Assembly: GCA_965219935.1 (NCBI GenBank)
Contig: CBDCOU010000003.1
Location: forward strand, 4,712,001 to 4,776,000
Length of the DNA stretch: 64,000 bases
Source: Bin34 sp965219935
Lineage (GTDB): Bacteria; Chloroflexota; Anaerolineae; Caldilineales; Caldilineaceae
Direction of reading: 5' to 3'
The position numbers and the translations under genes were made by a program. Below are positions 45,808 through 54,469 of the stretch, piece by piece. Each line of letters starts with the position of its first letter. Positions within the stretch are counted from its first letter, which is position 1. The notes beneath the pieces were generated by a model that ran no database searches, was not told the DNA's origin, and saw only the letters and a program-made list of their open reading frames with translations.

Positions 45808-47541
45808 TCAGACCACCACGGGAACAAAGTCGAACCGATCCACGTCGACCAAGCCGAGGTCCGTGATCTTGAGTGATGGGATGACCTCCAAGCCCATGAA
45901 GCTCATCGCCATCAGCGGATCATGCATGCGGCAACCCAGGTTTGAGGCGGCCGCCTGAAGTTCGCGGTACTGCTCCCTGACCTGCCCCATGGGTGCGTCG
46001 GTCATAAGGCCCGCCACCGGCAGGGGCATGTTGGCCAGGACCTGACTTTCCGAAGTCACCACAATGCCGCCCTGAAGTTCGGCCGCCGCACGGGCGGCGG
46101 TGTGCATGGCCGCGTCGGATGCACCGATTACGACCAGGTTGTGGTGGTCGTGGGCAATCGTGCCGGCCATGGCGCCCGACTTGAGACCGAATCCCTGAAT
46201 GAAGCCCGTGGCCATTGTTCCCTTGCGCCCGTGTCGTTCGATGACGGCTATTTTGAGCACGTCCTGGCTCGGGTCCGCTTCCAGACAACCGTCGGTTACG
46301 CGCAATGTGAAGTGCCGTGCCTCCGTAACGATCTGGTTCTCGATGGACCCGATCACGCGCACGGTTGCCTCGCCCGCAGCTGATGGCCCGGGTACGGCAA
46401 AGTCCACGCCGTCCCAATCAATCCTGACGGTTCCACCGACTCCGTCCGGCAGGACCGCGGATGCCGGATTGGATGCGTCCGGCATGTGGCCGTCGTCCAG
46501 CACCACCTTGCCTCCGGCCACGACCCAGGCCGGTTCCAGGGCTTCAAGATCACGCCAGACGACCAGGTCCGCACGGCGGCCCGGCGCAACGGCGCCCCGG
46601 TCCCGCATGCCGAACCATTCGGCGGGGTTCAAGGTGGCCATGGTCAGGGCGGCAACCGGGTCCAGGCCGCCTGCAATGGCCCTGCGCACGGGAAAGTCCA
46701 CACTCCCTTCGGTGAGCAGGTCGTCCGGAATGCGATCATCGGTGCAGAAGCAGATCCTGCGCCTGTTGTATGCGTCCACAATGGGCAGCAGGGCATCCAA
46801 ATCGCGGGTGATGGTGCCTTCCCTGATCAGGATGTACATCCCGCGCGCCAGCTTTTCCAAAGCTTCGTCGGCCGTCGTGCATTCGTGGTCGCTGCCGATG
46901 CCGGTGGCCAGGTAGGCATTGAGTTCCTTGCCCGACAGGCGCGGTGCATGCCCGTCCACCACCTCGTCCTGGAACGCCTCCAAAATGGCCAGGCAGCGAT
47001 CATCGCCCAGGAACACCCCGGGATAGTTCATCATCTCGGCCAGTCCGTGTACCAGACCTTCCTCGTGCAGTTCCTGCAGGACGGCCGCATCCAGGTTGGC
47101 TCCGCTGGTTTCCAAGTGACAGGCCGGCACACAGGAGGGGGCCATCAGCTTGATGTCCAGATCAGTGGCCTGGCTGCGTTCGTGCATGAAGACAACGCCT
47201 TGTACGCCGCAAACATTGGCAATCTCGTGGGGATCGGCCATAACGGTCGTGACGCCCCGGGCCAAGACCGCCCGGCTGAACTCGCCCGGCGTGCACAGGC
47301 TGCTTTCGATGTGGACATGCGCGTCGATCAGGCCGGGGGAAATGGTCAACCCCTTGCAGTCGATGGTGTGCGGGCCTTGATAGTCGGGCGCGATGCCTGC
47401 GATGAGACCATTGGCCACCGCGACGTTTGCTTCCTCGAACCCGCCGGTGAAGACGTTGAGGATCCGCCCGTTGGCCAACACCAGGTCCGGCGCGGCCTCC
47501 CCGCGGGCGACTTCAGTCAAATGCTTGAGATTCGCGGACAT
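45808..47541 (-). CDS. ade: Adenine deaminase
   Basis: The protein is 577 residues from ATG 47541, the normal length for bacterial adenine deaminase. It converts adenine to hypoxanthine and ammonia with a dinuclear metal centre. Metal-binding and family motifs are visible: SPGLIDAHVHIESSLCTPGE, GVTTVMADPHEIANVCG, EMMNYPGVFLGDD, TGIGSDHECTT, ICFCTDDRIPDDLL, and the C-terminal TIAHDHHNLVVIGASDAAM typical of this enzyme. Cytoplasmic. The second importer's genes follow in the same orientation, so that importer may bring in a purine or nucleoside. Confidence 0.93.
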   Translation of the reverse strand: MSANLKHLTEVARGEAAPDLVLANGRILNVFTGGFEEANVAVANGLIAGIAPDYQGPHTIDCKGLTISPGLIDAHVHIESSLCTPGEFSRAVLARGVTTVMADPHEIANVCGVQGVVFMHERSQATDLDIKLMAPSCVPACHLETSGANLDAAVLQELHEEGLVHGLAEMMNYPGVFLGDDRCLAILEAFQDEVVDGHAPRLSGKELNAYLATGIGSDHECTTADEALEKLARGMYILIREGTITRDLDALLPIVDAYNRRRICFCTDDRIPDDLLTEGSVDFPVRRAIAGGLDPVAALTMATLNPAEWFGMRDRGAVAPGRRADLVVWRDLEALEPAWVVAGGKVVLDDGHMPDASNPASAVLPDGVGGTVRIDWDGVDFAVPGPSAAGEATVRVIGSIENQIVTEARHFTLRVTDGCLEADPSQDVLKIAVIERHGRKGTMATGFIQGFGLKSGAMAGTIAHDHHNLVVIGASDAAMHTAARAAAELQGGIVVTSESQVLANMPLPVAGLMTDAPMGQVREQYRELQAAASNLGCRMHDPLMAMSFMGLEVIPSLKITDLGLVDVDRFDFVPVVV

Positions 47542-47692
47542 TGATGGCTCCAAGCCCTGTCCGGGCAGCGGAAATCGGGATTCGTGACCGGCTCACACAC
47601 CGGTGGAAGGGCCATTCTACGATCGGATTCCGTGGACGTCCCCCTGCTCGGACGGCGACCTTGGATGTGTACTTCGGGGGTTTGGCAGGCAG

Positions 47693-48469
47693 TCATTTGC
47701 GGCCGCGCCCGGACCGCCGTTCGAATTGCGCACTGCGCAGGGGACGCTCCAATGTGTGGTTCAGGTACTCCCGCATGATGTTGCGGGCCTCCGCAAGAGC
47801 CGACGGCGCCACGCGCCGGGTGCTTACCTCCTCCCAGGTGCTGCGTTGCAGGAACCGCAGGATCTTGAACACGTCCAGTGGCATTGACCGGCCACCGGGC
47901 ATGGCGGCAAGGCAGGTCGGGCAAAGGATGCCGCCTTCCCCGGTGGAGAAGCCCCAGGGTTCGGGACGGGCTTCCGTCCCGCAACCGACACAGAACTCCA
48001 AAGCCGGTTCAAAGCCGGCTGCCGACAGCATGTGCAGTTCCAGCCAGCACAGGGGCAGGTCCGGGTGATCCGGTTCGGCATCGATCTCCGTCAGGACCGT
48101 CAGCAGGGATCCGAACACCTCTTCCGCCAAGTCCGACTCCTCGCCCTCGACGGTCAGGCTGTAGACCAGTTCGCAGGCATAGCTCGAAGCCACAATGGAT
48201 GTCAGGGATTCCCTGCAGGCCTGAAACGGATTCAGCAGTTGAACTTCGCCCACAAACGGCAGGAACTTGGACTGTTGCAGCTGGATGCGGACCAGCATGA
48301 AGGGCTCCACCTTGCCCGACTTGCGGCTGGCCGGCTTGCGTGCGCCGCGAGCGAGAACATCCAATCGGCCAAGGTCCGGGGTCAGCAGCGTCAATATCCG
48401 ATCCGCCTCGCGATGGTCGCGGGAACGCAGGATCAAGGCTTCGCAGGTGTGCAGGCGGCTTGGAAGCAT
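47693..48469 (-). CDS. recO: DNA repair protein RecO
   Basis: The protein is 258 residues from ATG 48469, normal for RecO. The N-terminal OB fold shows CEALILRSRDHREADRILTL then TPDLGRLDVLARGARKPASR, a characteristic start. The middle has ASSYACELVYSLTVEGEESD. The C-terminal zinc site is FCVGCGTEARPEP with CPTC further on. RecO works with RecR and RecF to load RecA on SSB-coated single strands. The frame extends upstream to 48574 without family similarity. Confidence 0.92.
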   Translation of the reverse strand: MLPSRLHTCEALILRSRDHREADRILTLLTPDLGRLDVLARGARKPASRKSGKVEPFMLVRIQLQQSKFLPFVGEVQLLNPFQACRESLTSIVASSYACELVYSLTVEGEESDLAEEVFGSLLTVLTEIDAEPDHPDLPLCWLELHMLSAAGFEPALEFCVGCGTEARPEPWGFSTGEGGILCPTCLAAMPGGRSMPLDVFKILRFLQRSTWEEVSTRRVAPSALAEARNIMREYLNHTLERPLRSAQFERRSGRGRK

Positions 48470-49446
48470 CAGAGAGTACTGGGCGAACAATCGGCAATAT
48501 GGTCTTTGGGATATGCGGATCTTCCAGTGGCACGTCGGTGGTGTCAAACGAAACGGGCTGATCACCTGTTCCATATTGGCTATGAAGGCCTGCTTGTCCT
48601 CAAGGTAGGCAATTCAACCAGTCCGCGGTGCCCATTGCGCCACTTGGCCGTGTCCCCGAGTGGATCGCCGGCTCAGGTACCGCACCAAACTGCGTGGTCC
48701 CGCCGTACCGTGGTTGGGTAACAAGGCAATCACATTCTCATTTTGGTTGCGTCACCGGCAGAAAGGATTGACATGCTGAAAGATTGCGACTCTTCACTGC
48801 TCTGATGAAATGCGTCCATTGGAGCATTGTGGCTGCGCTTAGGCCGATTTGGAGCCTGAGTTGCAGGTTCAAGGACCTGCCAATACAGAATGCGAATGCC
48901 TTTGCGTCGCTCCCCATTGAGGTGAATTCCAAAGTGATACACTGATGTCCACTTGCTCCCCGCCCGACATGCCGAAAGGCCTCGAGCGGGGTTTTTTTAT
49001 TGGCCAATGGACAACCAGCCTACACAGTCTGATTCGGGGTAAGACGGTACTCACGGAACCATACGACTGCCGTGTATGAACTGCACGGTGCCACTTCCCA
49101 GCCTGTCCGTTGGAAAACATTCGGCTACCGGACAGCGTTCGCGGCCACCGGTGACCGCGAATAGCTTGCACCATACGCTGGGCAATGTAGGTCAGAGGGA
49201 ACGCCTGACGCATGCACCGGGGCCACGCCCAGGGCAATCTCTATGAGGGAACCGCAAATGGGTATTGGTCTCCGGCCGTATCCATGTTGTGTCTGAGCCT
49301 GATCCGCGCGGTGAACTGAAATCTGTCCTTGGAACTCTCAAAGGCTTCTCCGTTGACACCGCCGGTGGAATGCGGCAACAGACGGCCGAGATGCGGCTGG
49401 TACGATCGGTCATGCATCAAAATCCCAGCTTTGCCCTGCACCCCCC
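48470..49446. other. Nearly 1 kb without a gene
   Basis: It lies between the start of recO (minus) and a dehydrogenase gene (plus). Frames of 60-120 codons lack family features. It contains the plus-strand terminator at 48958-48998 with no protein gene before it, so a small RNA may be made from about 48500-48998. The CAGGTTC/GACCTG hairpin near 48866 could be part of it. Confidence 0.4.
48958..48998 (+). terminator. Rho-independent terminator without an obvious gene
   Basis: Arms CCCCGC (48958-48963) and GCGGGG (48986-48991) enclose an inner GCC-GAAA-GGC hairpin (48971-48980) and are followed by seven T. This is a convincing plus-strand terminator. The nearest upstream gene is recO, which runs the other way. 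Confidence 0.75.
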
Positions 49447-50514
49447 ATGTTGACAACATCCGTGATTGGAGCCGGCATGGGTGGCACTGCCAGCCTGAAG
49501 GCGCTGGAGAATTCGCCCCACTACAACCTGCGCGCTGTGGCGGATATCTCCAAAGCTGCCCGTGCCCAAGTCCGCAAGCAGTTTGCCGGTGTCGACACGT
49601 TTAGTGACTGGCAGGCGATGTTCCGGGAATGTCCTACGGATGTGGTCGTGGTCTCCGTGCCGCCGGCCCTGCACCGGTCTGCGGTCATGGATGCCCTTGA
49701 ACTGCCGCTGCGGGGCATTCTGGTCGAAAAGCCGTTGGGTCACTGCCTGGCCGACGGCCGCACCATCCTGAACGCCATCCGGGCGCGGGGCCTGCCGATT
49801 TGTGTGCCGCACGGTCTATTGGTGAGGACAACGCCAATGAAGGTTCTGGACCATGTTGCCAACGGGGACATCGGCAGGGTCCAGCTGATCGAAATCCGTT
49901 GCACCGGCTGGGACATCATCAATGCCGGCATCCATTGGCTCGACTTCTGCATCACGGCCCTGAACTCGCCGGACATGGACCACGTGATGGCCCTGTGCGA
50001 CACCTCCAGCCGCACCTATCGGGACGGCCTGCAGGTGGAGACGGTGGCCGCGACCTACGCGGTGACCCGCGAAGGAACCCGCATCGTGATGCAAACCGGG
50101 GACTTTGTGGACATCGGACAGCCGGGACGGGACACGCTGATGCGCTTCTGCGGTGACAAAGGCACGATCGAGTTTTGGCCTTGGTCCGAGGGGTATCGCA
50201 TCGTGAACGCCGACCATCCGGGTGGGGCGGACCTCACGCCCGCGGACCTTGAGGCCCGTACCCCGCATCAGGTACACCTCGACAATCTGGCCCTTCAGAT
50301 CGATGACGGTACGGCGGACTACACGATCGCAGAGGATTCGCTCAAGGCACTCGAGATCTGCGATGCCGCCTACCAGTCAAGTTTCCACCAATGCCGCGTA
50401 AACCTCCCGCTGGACGACTTCGTACCGCCGCCGGTCCGGGACTGGCATCCCGGCCAGCCCTATGCCGGAACGGGTGGTGGTCGAAACGGGCGGGAGCTGC
50501 CCGGTAGGCCCTGA
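49447..50514 (+). CDS. Gfo/Idh/MocA family NAD(P)-dependent oxidoreductase
   Basis: The protein is 355 residues from ATG 49447. The Rossmann domain starts TSVIGAGMGGTASLKALENS. The active-site lysine motif is GILVEKPLGHCL. The C-terminal domain has RCTGWDIINAGIHWLDFCIT, in place of the common GGG-x-HxxD element but still containing the His and Asp. Enzymes of this family oxidise sugars, polyols or inositols at the expense of NAD(P). It is followed after two bases by a second family member, so they are co-transcribed. Confidence 0.85.
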   Translation: MLTTSVIGAGMGGTASLKALENSPHYNLRAVADISKAARAQVRKQFAGVDTFSDWQAMFRECPTDVVVVSVPPALHRSAVMDALELPLRGILVEKPLGHCLADGRTILNAIRARGLPICVPHGLLVRTTPMKVLDHVANGDIGRVQLIEIRCTGWDIINAGIHWLDFCITALNSPDMDHVMALCDTSSRTYRDGLQVETVAATYAVTREGTRIVMQTGDFVDIGQPGRDTLMRFCGDKGTIEFWPWSEGYRIVNADHPGGADLTPADLEARTPHQVHLDNLALQIDDGTADYTIAEDSLKALEICDAAYQSSFHQCRVNLPLDDFVPPPVRDWHPGQPYAGTGGGRNGRELPGRP

Positions 50515-50516
50515 AC

Positions 50517-51596
50517 GTGCCCGACAGGATTCGCTTCGGGCTGGTTGGGGCTGGTGGGCGTTCCGACTTCTTCCTGCGCATTGCCCGTCGCATGCCGCAA
50601 CACTTCGAGGTGGTGTGTGTACAGGTTCGGGATCCGGTCAAGGGGAAGGCTTATGCCGACCGGTGGCAGCTGCCCGTAGTCAACACCTTCTCGGAACTGC
50701 TGGAACGGGAGGAACTGGAGTTCGTGCTCGTATCGGTCAGCCAACCCGCCGCTGCGGAGGTGATCGCGTCGGTGGCGTCAACCGGCATGCCGGTCCTGAC
50801 CGAAACCCCGCCCGGCCAGACCGTGGCCGAACTGGAACGGCTCACGGCCCTGACGCGCAACGGCGCACACATCCAGGTGGCGGAGCAGTACCAGTTTCAG
50901 CCTCTGCATGCGGCCCGCATCGCGCTGGCCCGCGACGGCCGCTTGGGGGACATCACGCAGGTACAGGTGTCGGCGGCGCATGGCTACCACGGTGTCAGTT
51001 TGATGCGGCGCATGCTTGGCGTGGGCTTCACGGACGCGACGATACACGCCTTCGGCGTCGAGTCCCGCCTGTTGGCCAGTCGCCGCCGATCGTCTCGTCC
51101 CGCTGCCGACCAATTTCAGGACTCCCACCAGATCCTGGCACTGTTCGAGTTCGACTCGGGACAGTCCGGTCTCTTCGACTTCACTTGGGACCAGTACTGG
51201 TCCTGGGTGCGGGCGCCGCGCGTCCTGATCCGCGGTACGCGCGGTGAAATTGTGCAGGAGCGCATTGCATGGCTCAGGGACTCGCAGACACCGATGTCCC
51301 TTCCTCTGGAGCGCGTGGATGGCGGCCGTTTGGGATTCCTGGAGGGGTATCACCACCACGGGATTCAGGTCGGCGAAGAGTGGGTCTATCGCAATCCAAC
51401 GGTGCCGGCGCGGCTGTCCGACGACGAAATCGCCGCGGCGGACTGTCTGCTGCGCATGGGTGCGAACGTGCGCGCAGGCGGCCGCTTCTACGACCTCGCG
51501 CAGGGCGCGCAGGACCAGTACCTGACCCTGCTCATTGAGGAATCGGTGCGGACCGGGGCAACGGTCCGGTCGAGACCACAGGCTTGGATCGGTTAA
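50517..51596 (+). CDS. Gfo/Idh/MocA family oxidoreductase lacking the usual EKP lysine
   Basis: The protein is 359 residues, starting at GTG 50517 two bases after the stop of the preceding dehydrogenase. The nucleotide-binding part reads IRFGLVGAGGRSDFFLRIAR. Where family members have EKP, this protein has VLTETPPGQTVAEL, so the normally conserved lysine is missing. The C-terminal sheet domain retains ALFEFDSGQSGLFDFTWDQY. It may have lost dehydrogenase activity or act as a partner of the preceding protein. A hairpin terminator follows at 51605. Confidence 0.8.
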   Translation: MPDRIRFGLVGAGGRSDFFLRIARRMPQHFEVVCVQVRDPVKGKAYADRWQLPVVNTFSELLEREELEFVLVSVSQPAAAEVIASVASTGMPVLTETPPGQTVAELERLTALTRNGAHIQVAEQYQFQPLHAARIALARDGRLGDITQVQVSAAHGYHGVSLMRRMLGVGFTDATIHAFGVESRLLASRRRSSRPAADQFQDSHQILALFEFDSGQSGLFDFTWDQYWSWVRAPRVLIRGTRGEIVQERIAWLRDSQTPMSLPLERVDGGRLGFLEGYHHHGIQVGEEWVYRNPTVPARLSDDEIAAADCLLRMGANVRAGGRFYDLAQGAQDQYLTLLIEESVRTGATVRSRPQAWIG

Positions 51597-51604
51597 CGCA
51601 AACA

Positions 51605-51630
51605 GCCGCCAAACCATGAGGCTTGGCGGC
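51605..51630. terminator. Hairpin between dehydrogenase gene and tRNA
   Basis: Arms GCCGCCAA (51605-51612) and TTGGCGGC (51623-51630) pair perfectly over an ACCATGAGGC loop. It sits between the plus-strand dehydrogenase stop and the 3' end of the minus-strand tRNA and could end both transcripts. T-runs are short. Confidence 0.6.
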
Positions 51631-51636
51631 CGCCAT

Positions 51637-51714
51637 TGGTACCCCCAAGGGGATTCGAACCCCTGTCGCCAGCTTGAAAGGCTGGTGTCCTAGGCCAGAC
51701 TAGACGATGGGGGC
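51637..51714 (-). tRNA. tRNA-Glu (anticodon TTC)
   Basis: The minus strand folds into a full cloverleaf. The acceptor stem pairs GCCCCCA with TGGGGGT, followed by A and an encoded CCA. The anticodon stem CCAGC/GCTGG holds the loop CTTTCAA, giving anticodon TTC. The T-arm is AGGGGTTCGAATCCCCT. Length 78 with CCA. It decodes GAA/GAG. Confidence 0.95.
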
Positions 51715-51939
51715 GTGTCCCGGTCCAGGATCCGGCATTATAGGCGCGGAATGGCTTGGAGCGCAGAAATCAGCCACGCCGGAACCGATCCGGACATGAT
51801 GGTTGCGGTGCAATGTGATTGCCCCGGTCTATTGGGTTTGTCTTGCAGCGTCCGGATCAGCATATGATCCAAGCCGAGGTGTAGGGTGAGTCCGCGTCAT
51901 TGGAACCTCGTGCGCCTTATCGACACCAACAGGTGCAAT

Positions 51940-52708
51940 ATGACCGTTTCGCCCCCGGTCCTGCGGCCACTCCCGGATCCGCCCCGTCGCAAGCCCGACG
52001 AACTGATGGCCAACTTCAAGCACTTGACCATCAACGGCTGTGCGCTGCACCTGGCCCGGCACTTCGGCCATCCCGAGACCGCCCTGCTGGGAGGCGACCT
52101 GTACCTGGCCCCCTTCCCGCCCCACTGACATGACGGGGATCCGGTATCCCGACCTGATGATTGCCTTCGATGTGGATCCAGAAGCCTACGACCGGCACAA
52201 CGCCTACATCATCTCGGAGCAGGGCAAGCCGCCCGACTTCATCCTGGAGATTGGCTCACCATCCACCGGACGGGTGGACGTGGAGGAGAAACGGGACGAC
52301 TACGCGGCTCTGGGCGTTCCGGAATACTGGCGTTTCGACGAGACGGGGCAGAACCACGGCACTCGCCTGGCCGGGGACCGTCTGGTGGATGGGGTCTACC
52401 AACCGATTGTTGTCGTGGAGCTGGAGGAGGATGTTCTGCAGGGTCGGAGCGAGGTCCTGCGCCTGGACCTGCGCTGGGAACACGGTCGGCTGCGGTGGCA
52501 CGACCCGGCAACGGGTTTGCACATCACCACCTACGATGATCAGGCGGCGCGCGCTGATGAAGCGGATGCACGCGCCGCAAGAGATCGTGCACACGCCGAT
52601 GAGGCAGATGCACGGGCCGACAAGGCCGAAGCCGCGGCCCGCGCCGCAGCGGAACAGATCCGCGCGCTGAAAGCACAACTTCGGCGTCGGGATTCCCAAC
52701 AGGAATGA
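51940..52708 (+). pseudogene. Frameshifted Uma2 (DUF820) family gene
   Basis: The N-terminal frame (ATG 51940, MTVSPPVLRPLPDPPRRK) stops at 52128 after LGGDLYLAPFPPH. The core continues in the +1 frame with GIRYPDLMIAFDVDPEAYDR (Asp), PDFILEIGSPSTGRVDVEEK (Glu and Lys), ALGVPEYWRFDE, and an Ala/Asp/Glu-rich coiled-coil tail with repeated ADEADARA. One extra C in the CCCGCCCC run near 52120 explains the break: without it the frame would read PPTDMTGIRYPD. It may be a recent inactivation or a sequencing error. Unlike the other two Uma2 genes it has no acidic N-terminal extension. Confidence 0.8.
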
Positions 52709-53190
52709 ACTGAATCGGCTATCGCTGTAGTGCTATTGCAACTGCGACTGACTGCGGGGACGGCAGGACCGTTGCACCCAGGCAGCCCTAGCCGGTCCGA
52801 GCCCGACAACGAGTCGGGCACATCACCCCTTTGAACTGCTGGAGACATGGTTCTCCTCTGCACGCCTCCACACACCCGAAACGCGGTCTTTCGATGGTGG
52901 CCCGAGATGCTGTCGCAGAGCTGCAATCGGGTGTATGCCTCGCGGAACCCCCAAAACGCGTCCCTGCTCCGGAACACGCCAAGGGACATCGCTGCCAGGC
53001 GTGCACCAGCCGGTTGGAATCCCAGGGGCCTGTTGCAACGGGATACGATGGCTCCGGTCGCGTGGAAGCCCTCTTGGTGTCGGGTTTCAGTAGTCCGGGG
53101 TCGTAACTGGTGTGGAGAACCCCACCCTGTTGGCAGGCTCGGATCAAACCTGCCAATTCCGTCCTGCCCCGTTGTCCGGCGTCGGCGCGG
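52709..53190. other. Intergenic stretch
   Basis: About 480 bases between the Uma2 pseudogene and the end of a dehydrogenase gene. No gene, repeat or terminator could be supported. Confidence 0.35.
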
Positions 53191-54381
53191 TCAGACCGTG
53201 ATGTCCACGATCCGGCCCGTGTCCTTTTCCATCAGAATCATCTTGACCCGGCCGTCCGGCATGGTCTCCTGCTTGACGATGTTCTTGCCTTCGTACTCCG
53301 CAATCTCACGGTGAATCGGATCCGCCTTGCCATGCCGCCAGTCAACGTCCACCGGCACCCAAGTGCGTTCCTTGGCCGACCGATAGCAGGCGTCCATGAT
53401 GCAGTTCACCACGTAGCCGTCGTAGAAGTCCTCGGTCGGGCTGGTGCCCTGTTCCAGGCTGTTGAACATGTCCGTGAACATGTCGGTGTAGCCCAGCTCG
53501 ACAATCTCGTCGCCGACCGGGAAGAGCCAGCCGCTCTCCACCTCCGACTTCTCCGCCACGTAGCCTGAACCCTCGCCGGAGGTGAACATCTCGAAGCCGG
53601 TGCGCAGGAAGTGGTTGAGCCAGATGGTGCCTTCCGTGCCGGAGATTTCGTCCCGCAGGTCCATGCCTCCCCGGAAGGTCCAGCTGACCTCGAACTGGCC
53701 GACCGCGCCGCTCTCGAAGCGGATCCAGACCATGGCCGTGTCCTCGGCCTGGATGGGGTGCACCATCGTGTCGTGCCAGCACATCACCTCGACCGGTCGG
53801 TTGTGCTTGCCCACATAGCTGCGGATGATCTCGATGCAGTGGCATCCCAGATCGATGACCGCGCCGCCGCCGGCCTTCTCGGCATCGAAGAACCAGGCGC
53901 TGTGGGGACCGGGGTGCGTCTCCCGCGAGCGCGCCACCAGGACATCCCCGATGGCGCCGTCCTGCACGGACTTGATCGCCTTCAGGGCCTTGGGGGCGTA
54001 AACCAGGTCCTCAAGGTATCCATGGAAGACACCGGCATCCTCGACCACCTTCAGAATCTCCGCCGCTTCGGCTCCGTTGCGGGCCAACGGCTTGGTGCAG
54101 AGAATCGCCTTGATGTTGGGGGCCGCAACCGCCTTTTGGATTGCCTCCAGGTGCATGAAGTTCGGCAGACCGATGACAACCGCCGTCACTCCCGGGTGGT
54201 TGAGGGCCTCGTCGATGTCGGTGGTCCAGGCCGGCACGCCCCATTCCGCGGCGGACTGCCGGGCTCTTTCCTCCGAGCGGGACTGCACGATTGTGACTCG
54301 GTCCCGATTGCGCTGGCCGTTCAGCGACTGTGTATAGAACATGCCGATCAGGCCGGTCCCCAGCATGGCAACGTTCTGCAT
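53191..54381 (-). CDS. Gfo/Idh/MocA family oxidoreductase
   Basis: The protein is 396 residues from ATG 54381 (MQNVAMLGTGLIGMFYTQSL). The lysine motif is ILCTKPLARNGAEAAEIL. Substrate-side residues are in EKAGGGAVIDLGCHCIEIIR, which has the GGG-xxxDxGxHxxD-like pattern. The sheet domain has MVWIRFESGAVGQFEVSWTF. The upstream extension of the frame to 54462 has no family similarity. It starts just after the end of the MFS gene at 54470, in the same orientation, so it may be co-transcribed with the MFS array. Confidence 0.85.
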   Translation of the reverse strand: MQNVAMLGTGLIGMFYTQSLNGQRNRDRVTIVQSRSEERARQSAAEWGVPAWTTDIDEALNHPGVTAVVIGLPNFMHLEAIQKAVAAPNIKAILCTKPLARNGAEAAEILKVVEDAGVFHGYLEDLVYAPKALKAIKSVQDGAIGDVLVARSRETHPGPHSAWFFDAEKAGGGAVIDLGCHCIEIIRSYVGKHNRPVEVMCWHDTMVHPIQAEDTAMVWIRFESGAVGQFEVSWTFRGGMDLRDEISGTEGTIWLNHFLRTGFEMFTSGEGSGYVAEKSEVESGWLFPVGDEIVELGYTDMFTDMFNSLEQGTSPTEDFYDGYVVNCIMDACYRSAKERTWVPVDVDWRHGKADPIHREIAEYEGKNIVKQETMPDGRVKMILMEKDTGRIVDITV

Positions 54382-54469
54382 GGGTGCTCCTCCGGGTTTC
54401 AGGGTGTTTGGACTTGGACAGGAAGGCGCGTGCAGGTTGGGAGCCCCGCGCCGGGAGTCCATTTTACTG

